Source: Trametopsis cervina
Lineage: Eukaryota; Basidiomycota; Agaricomycetes; Polyporales; Irpicaceae
DNA length: 64,000 nucleotides
Assembly: GCA_022385755.1 (NCBI GenBank)
Contig: MU278373.1
Coordinates: 124,001-188,000, forward strand
Reading direction: 5' to 3'
The position numbers and the translations under genes were made by a program. The notes beneath the pieces are model-generated. The model saw nothing but the letters and a program-made list of their open reading frames with translations, did not search any database and was not told the DNA's origin. This document shows, in pieces, positions 58,954-64,000 of this stretch. Within the stretch, counting starts at the first letter, position 1, and the number at the start of each line of letters is the position of its first letter.

Positions 58954-59023
58954 GCATTAAGAGGGAATCGAACCCCCGGCGGGTCGATGGCAACGACCCA
59001 GGTTACCACTACCCCATTAATGC
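58954..59023 (-). tRNA. tRNA-Gly (anticodon GCC)
   Basis: The minus strand folds as a complete cloverleaf of 70 nt. The acceptor stem is GCATTAA with TTAATGC. The anticodon stem is GGTCG/CGACC around loop TTGCCAT, giving anticodon GCC. The T arm GGGGG-TTCGATT-CCCTC contains the B box GGTTCGATTCC, and an A box of the TGGGGTAGTGG type lies in the D arm. No intron. It lies convergent to the CFEM-like gene, with a T8 terminator downstream. Confidence 0.92.
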
Positions 59024-59438
59024 TTCCCTACCCTCCATTCCCCTTTCCCTAGTATCACCTCCCCCTTCTTATCTCTCCCATCCCTTCTTTGATCACCTGA
59101 TTTGACGAAGGAAGGATGACTGACGAGGGAAGGATGACGAGAGGATGATTAGGCGGTCCGGCAATGCGCTGACCCGGCCCACGCTCGTCGATCGTGTAAC
59201 GCGTTCTGACGTTCGCGTGTGTGCGCTTCTGATCCCCAGGCCGAGAGAATCAAGTGTTCGTGCTCATATAACATACACGTCCCCACTGGCCTTGTTCTTG
59301 TCCCCACCATCCCCACCTGCTCTTTGTCTGCTTACCCCCCTCCGCTCGCTCCCCGCTCCCACTCTCGCCGCAGAACAGAAGAAAGTCAAAGACAGAAGAA
59401 CAGAGTCAAAGACACACGAGTGAACAAAAGTCGCGAAG

Positions 59439-60630
59439 ATGTCCACAGACCCAGTCTCCGCCAAATCCTCCTTCCTCTGCACATACATGTCGCACCACCC
59501 CGACACGCTCGTCTCCTACGTGCGCCACTGGGGCGCCGTCCGCGAGCGCGTCGACGGCGCGAAGATGACCGCTATCGATTCCAAGGTGCGTTCTCCTCTC
59601 CTTTTCTCTCTCACCACTCCTCTGTTATCGCTTTCCGGTCACCTCGTTTTCCGTCACTGCGTTCCGGAAATGGATGCTGACGCATTCACGCAGGGCATGT
59701 CCCTAACATACACGACCCGCGGCTCGAAAACGCCCAAGGACATCCGCGTGCCGTTCGACCCGCCCCTCAGCGGGTACGACGACGTCAAGCCGCGGTTGTT
59801 GCAGATGAAGCTCGATGCGGAGGATGCGTTGGGGATGGTGCGCTGTCCTTTTTCTTTCCCTGATTCTCCCCGCTTACTGATCTTGTCTTCCTTCCTAACT
59901 CGCGAATTCGAATGCTCTCGTTCGCACAAACGCGCTCGCTACGCTCGCGTTCGCTCACGCGCACAGACCAAACGCCCGCAAATCCCCTCCTACGTCTGGT
60001 CAAACTCCTACCTCTCCTCCGGCATATTCCTCCTCCCGATCCTCCCGCTAACCCTCCTGCCCGGGCCCACATCCCCGCTCGCCGTCCTCTTCTCCTCGCT
60101 CTCCTCCCTCCTCTCGTCTTCCCTCTCCCTTTTCTCTCTCGCTCTCGACTCCTTCGCGCCCTCCCTAACCTCGATCGCGCCCTCGCTCGAGTTTGTAGGC
60201 GAGTGGCTCGCCGCCCTATTGGCGGACGCAGCCTCGCGGCTGAGCTCGCCGGAGCTCGCGCTCCCCGCGATCGAATGGGCGCGCGAGACGATAATGGGCC
60301 CGCGCGGCGTCGCGTATTTCTGGGCGGTGTGGTTCGGCGTGCACGCGCTCGAGAGCGTGTATACCGTCTGGCTGTGCGTGAGGCATCGCACGCCGGTCGG
60401 GTCTACCGTGAGTCCCCCTCTCTGCTCTTTCTTTCCTCCGTTTCCGCTGGTTTTGTTTTGAGGGGTGTTTTGTTTTCTGTGTGTTTTGAGGAAAGGAGAG
60501 ACGCTGACGCATACTCGTCCGGCAGATCCTGTACGTGCTGACGAACATGATGTTCGGCTTCCCCGTGTTCGCGCACTACCGCAAGATGGTGCAGGAGAAG
60601 CGGATCGAGAGTATCATGAAGGGCGAGTGA
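59439..60630 (+). CDS. DUF2470 domain membrane protein
   Basis: ATG 59439 gives MSTDPVSAKSSFLCTYMSHH, then PDTLVSYVRHWGAVRERVDG and AKMTAIDSK. An intron at 59586-59693 leads to GMSLTYTTRGSKTPKDIRVP and FDPPLSGYDDVKPRLLQMKL. This is the DUF2470 fold, shared with the haem-utilisation HugZ-type flavin-reductase-like family. After a second intron (59838-59967) come TKRPQIPSYVWSNSYLSSGI, several hydrophobic segments and VAYFWAVWFGVHALESVYTV. A last exon ends FPVFAHYRKMVQEKRIESIM and KGE, at TGA 60628. The C-terminal half resembles the DUF4499 membrane region often fused to DUF2470 in fungi. Function unknown. A transposon sits 43 bases after the stop codon, likely in the 3' UTR. Confidence 0.85.
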
Positions 60631-60673
60631 CCGGTCGGATGCGCTTTTTTGGATTTAGGGAGAGAGTGTGTAT

Positions 60674-60681
60674 TCCGATTT
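60674..60681. repeat. Left target-site duplication (TCCGATTT)
   Basis: Eight bases identical to 62889-62896, abutting the outer end of the left arm of the fold-back element. Confidence 0.8.
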
Positions 60682-61694
60682 CACCTGGACCTCGCACACC
60701 TATAAGCTAATTAGCCTGGCATACGGGGGGGGATGGGCAGGCTAACAAGCCACGTAGTTACTAATGTCCGCATACTGCGAAATAATTGCTACACTATTGT
60801 CTTATTACCGAAACAAGCTCCTATGTTATTGTGTGTTTGTATTGTCTCGGAAGTCCGCGTCTGAGTGTTTCCGCCCGGCGCCATTGCGTCACCATCATCA
60901 TTCCATCACCCCGCACCGTGCCGACTGTCCCCGACATCACCCCCGCCTGCGCGCCCGCTGTCCTCGACGATGGACAGCGAGTACTGCAGTTCTGCCCCTT
61001 CCCCTTCGATTTTCGTGATTCCTTTTGGTACTAGGGGGTATTCAGGTGCGTAGATTACGAATCAGGTGTCCGATTAACAAATCAACCGCTTGATCTTATA
61101 GGGGAGGCTGATCAGTGGGTGGCCACAGCACTATATATGCTGTACCTAGCGATCTACTGACCCTATCCTCTCGCAAACGTAGGGCATTGTTAACGACGTT
61201 TATTAGTACGTTTCCAAGGCCCTACTACGCTCATATCATGGGTACCTATGTATAGAGCATTAAATTGATCGACTGACAGGGAGGGGTGTCTCCCCATGCT
61301 CTACACTGTTTATCCAGTGTAGAATAACATTGTAGCATGCTTCCCTAAGCTATATAAACATATTTGAGACGTCCGATTAGCTTTACAGAGCACGGAGAAT
61401 GTGTGGTATGCATGTTCTCCTCCTGGTCCTCCTGGTATGCAAAGCGCCCTCCCACAGCTCACCCGCAGCTGGCGCGCTCAAAGCGACACCTGGAGGACCT
61501 ATCTATGTATTGTAAATATGTGTGTATCTATCCACAGCCCGCCCGCCGTCCGTTCTATTGTGCTATGGGCGATGGAATAGGGTCAAGTGCGGAATGGCCA
61601 CTTTGACACCGTAAATGCACTGATCCAAGTCGCTACAGCGTCCGGAGACGTTAGCTTGTGTCTGGAGGTTGTTTGCCAGGTGGAATAACATATG
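60682..61694 (+). repeat. Left inverted arm of the fold-back element
   Basis: Matches 61876-62888 in reverse complement. The last bases (61675-61694) show three mismatches. Its plus-strand frames at 60786-61034 and 61364-61606 reappear unchanged on the minus strand of the right arm. Confidence 0.95.
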
Positions 61695-61875
61695 TCTAGG
61701 ACCTTGCCTGAAGGAAATCGGTGCAGCACAGCTGGAGATACGCCCAGATACCTCTGGTGCACACCAGCAGCTCAGGGATCTGCACAACAACTCTTGTCCT
61801 CTCCCGGGTCTGGTAGACGGTTTCTCATGTATCTGAAGCAGTTCTGCATCGTTTTCATTGCGGTAAAGTCCTAAT
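61695..61875. other. Spacer between the inverted arms
   Basis: About 181 unique bases. One 60-codon plus-strand frame (61692-61874) spans it but shows no recognisable motif. It would form the loop of a very long hairpin transcript. Confidence 0.8.
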
Positions 61876-62888
61876 CATACGTTATTCCACATGGTAAACA
61901 ACCTCCAGACACAAGCTAACGTCTCCGGACGCTGTAGCGACTTGGATCAGTGCATTTACGGTGTCAAAGTGGCCATTCCGCACTTGACCCTATTCCATCG
62001 CCCATAGCACAATAGAACGGACGGCGGGCGGGCTGTGGATAGATACACACATATTTACAATACATAGATAGGTCCTCCAGGTGTCGCTTTGAGCGCGCCA
62101 GCTGCGGGTGAGCTGTGGGAGGGCGCTTTGCATACCAGGAGGACCAGGAGGAGAACATGCATACCACACATTCTCCGTGCTCTGTAAAGCTAATCGGACG
62201 TCTCAAATATGTTTATATAGCTTAGGGAAGCATGCTACAATGTTATTCTACACTGGATAAACAGTGTAGAGCATGGGGAGACACCCCTCCCTGTCAGTCG
62301 ATCAATTTAATGCTCTATACATAGGTACCCATGATATGAGCGTAGTAGGGCCTTGGAAACGTACTAATAAACGTCGTTAACAATGCCCTACGTTTGCGAG
62401 AGGATAGGGTCAGTAGATCGCTAGGTACAGCATATATAGTGCTGTGGCCACCCACTGATCAGCCTCCCCTATAAGATCAAGCGGTTGATTTGTTAATCGG
62501 ACACCTGATTCGTAATCTACGCACCTGAATACCCCCTAGTACCAAAAGGAATCACGAAAATCGAAGGGGAAGGGGCAGAACTGCAGTACTCGCTGTCCAT
62601 CGTCGAGGACAGCGGGCGCGCAGGCGGGGGTGATGTCGGGGACAGTCGGCACGGTGCGGGGTGATGGAATGATGATGGTGACGCAATGGCGCCGGGCGGA
62701 AACACTCAGACGCGGACTTCCGAGACAATACAAACACACAATAACATAGGAGCTTGTTTCGGTAATAAGACAATAGTGTAGCAATTATTTCGCAGTATGC
62801 GGACATTAGTAACTACGTGGCTTGTTAGCCTGCCCATCCCCCCCCGTATGCCAGGCTAATTAGCTTATAGGTGTGCGAGGTCCAGGTG
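61876..62888 (-). repeat. Right inverted arm of the fold-back element
   Basis: Reverse complement of 60682-61694. It ends GGTCCAGGTG directly before the second copy of TCCGATTT. Confidence 0.95.
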
Positions 62889-62896
62889 TCCGATTT
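62889..62896. repeat. Right target-site duplication (TCCGATTT)
   Basis: Eight bases identical to 60674-60681, abutting the outer end of the right arm. Confidence 0.8.
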
Positions 62897-64000
62897 ATGC
62901 CGTGCTAGATTTAACATCAGAGCAAGAGCAAGCTCACACGGATCGCGGAGGTGTGAGATTTGGATGGGACGGCGACGCGTGGATTCCGTCCTGTCGTACA
63001 CCGCACAGTGCACAGTGGTTGGTCTGTTTGTGAGTCGGATGTGTACGCCGATTATCATGAGCTCGTGCGCGGCTGCGGATTGCATGCTTGACGGCCATTT
63101 TGTGCTCTGAGGGTACCATAACGAGTATTCATCAGTGCTCTTACTCTAACTTGAGCGTATCCTACGGCGCCTCATACTGCACTGTACTGAGCATGTCGCC
63201 GGGGATGTCCATCACGCCAAGCATTGTGTTCGTACTCTCAGTACACTTGGTGCAGATCACGATCGGGTAGCGAAATTGGGAGGAGAGGGAATTAGGATGA
63301 GATTCGCTTACGATATTGCAGACCGCAATCCCCTGGAGGGGATGTAGGGCTCCCTTGCCCTACAGTATGCATTGCGAAATGTGCACTTGATTGTGCGGAC
63401 GAATCATTGTGCTTGTCGTACTACGCGGCTGTCTGACAACGCATTCTTTCTACACTCTTCATCACACTGGATCTGGCAATGCAGCTTCTTCGTGGGTAAC
63501 GTATCTGATGAACCGCTTGAGGAGCACCATTCATTAAACACAGTGTAAGTGGACGAGCTCGTTAAGCTAACTTCCAGCAAGTTCTTCCTCAACGGATTCA
63601 AATTCGACGTTACTTACGCAAAACATGAAACTAGCGGCACTTTAAGTCGAGTTACAGTAGCGATGAATGCCTCGCGTGTTGGACTTGGGGGAAGGCCCTG
63701 GCACGTTTGAACTTATTACAGCTTGCGTTACATCCATGGTCGACCCTGCCAAACAGAACGCTTTCCGCAAAGCTACTCCCATCCTCTAGTATACCGAGGA
63801 CAATGATTCACATAAGTGGGTGCATGTTTCGCCTGCATAGGGCTCTCGCCGCCTATTGCACACCAAAGCTGTGCGTATACTGCAGTCCATGCATACCGCT
63901 GCATTGACGGCTCCGGTGGAACATCTTGATAGGAATTGTGGACTCTGCCATCACCCGCATCGACGTTGGCACATACAGTCGCTATACGAACGAACGCACA
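62897..64000. other. Right-edge region without a recognisable gene
   Basis: About 1.1 kb downstream of the transposon. Frames are short and lack motifs. The first part is presumably the displaced 3' flank of the DUF2470 gene. A fragment related to the F-box gene leaders is present at about 63430-63530. Confidence 0.5.
63430..63530 (-). repeat. Fragment related to the 5' leader of the F-box genes
   Basis: On the minus strand the segments GATACGT, GCATTGCCAGATCCAG and GTGTAGAAAGAATGC match, in order, the leader of the F-box gene at about 51810-51885 (GATACGT, GCATTGCCAAATCCAG, ATGTAGAAAGAGTGC). No F-box coding sequence follows. It is a dispersed or broken piece of the same unit. Confidence 0.6.

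Larger units (their letters stand above)
60682..62888. mobile_element. Fold-back DNA transposon, non-autonomous, 2,207 bp
   Basis: Two inverted arms of about 1,013 bp enclose a spacer of about 181 bp. The outer ends are CACCTGGACC and its complement GGTCCAGGTG, flanked on both sides by the direct repeat TCCGATTT. Arm positions sum to 123570 at every point checked, so there are no net indels. The arms look identical except for about three differences at the innermost 25 bases. The reading frames are short and mirrored between arms; none resembles a transposase, so the element would depend on an enzyme supplied elsewhere. An 8-bp duplication fits hAT or P-like families, but the ends do not decide which. 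It lies just downstream of the DUF2470 gene. A motif TCCGATTA also occurs inside the arms (61069, 61372), a mild caution for the duplication argument. Confidence 0.85.

Noticed and set aside
60786..62806. Mirrored open frames in the two arms as genes
   Set aside because: They occur identically on both strands because the arms are inverted copies, are under 90 codons, and show no protein motif.
60682..62888. Inverted repeat as an assembly artefact (chimeric palindrome)
   Set aside because: An artefact would not be flanked by an 8-bp direct repeat, and the inner ends of the arms carry real mismatches. Read data would still be useful.

Overview
The window looks like nuclear DNA of a filamentous basidiomycete, most likely an agaricomycete. 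Genes are dense and on both strands, broken by many short GT-AG introns of about 45-65 nt. The proteins are typically fungal: ATG22, a KIN1-type kinase, a Zn2Cys6 regulator and GPI13. There are also agaric-style F-box proteins and a type III polyketide synthase. There is no operon logic; neighbours share divergent promoters or converge 3' to 3'. Gene models below were spliced by hand from GT/AG sites and family conservation, so inner exon limits are less certain than gene ends.

Left third (1-22 kb): a 56-base poly-A tract, SUMO (+), ATG22 (+), a region of unresolved coding potential (5.4-6.4 kb), a large Zn2Cys6 transcription factor (+), an F-box protein (-), an Lsh/DDM1-type SNF2 remodeller (-) and a type III polyketide synthase (+).

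Middle (22-46 kb): a small unknown gene (-), the KIN1 kinase with a KA1 tail (-), then the signal-peptidase subunit SPC1 (-) and GPI13 (+) diverging from a 238-bp intergenic region; both act in the ER. A copper amine oxidase (-) and a DHTKD1-type 2-oxoadipate dehydrogenase E1 (+) diverge from a 0.9-kb region. DNA polymerase epsilon subunit DPB4 (-), an unknown Ser/Pro/Glu-rich protein (-) and an APC-family amino-acid/GABA permease (-) follow. Amine oxidase, DHTKD1 and permease together suggest amine and amino-acid catabolism.

Right third (46-64 kb) is the unusual part. Mitochondrial MTO1 and a short-chain dehydrogenase (SDR) were duplicated in tandem and then decayed reciprocally: copy one keeps MTO1 but only a stub of SDR, and copy two keeps SDR but only a wrecked MTO1. 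A second F-box gene, paralogous to the one at 13-15 kb, sits at the junction. Next come a CFEM-like GPI-anchored secreted protein, tRNA-Gly(GCC) and a DUF2470 membrane protein. Forty-three bases after the DUF2470 stop codon lies a 2.2-kb fold-back element. It has two practically identical inverted arms of about 1,013 bp, a spacer of about 181 bp, and an 8-bp flanking duplication (TCCGATTT) that marks it as a transposon insertion rather than an assembly error. I regard this element and the reciprocal duplication as the two most notable discoveries in the window.
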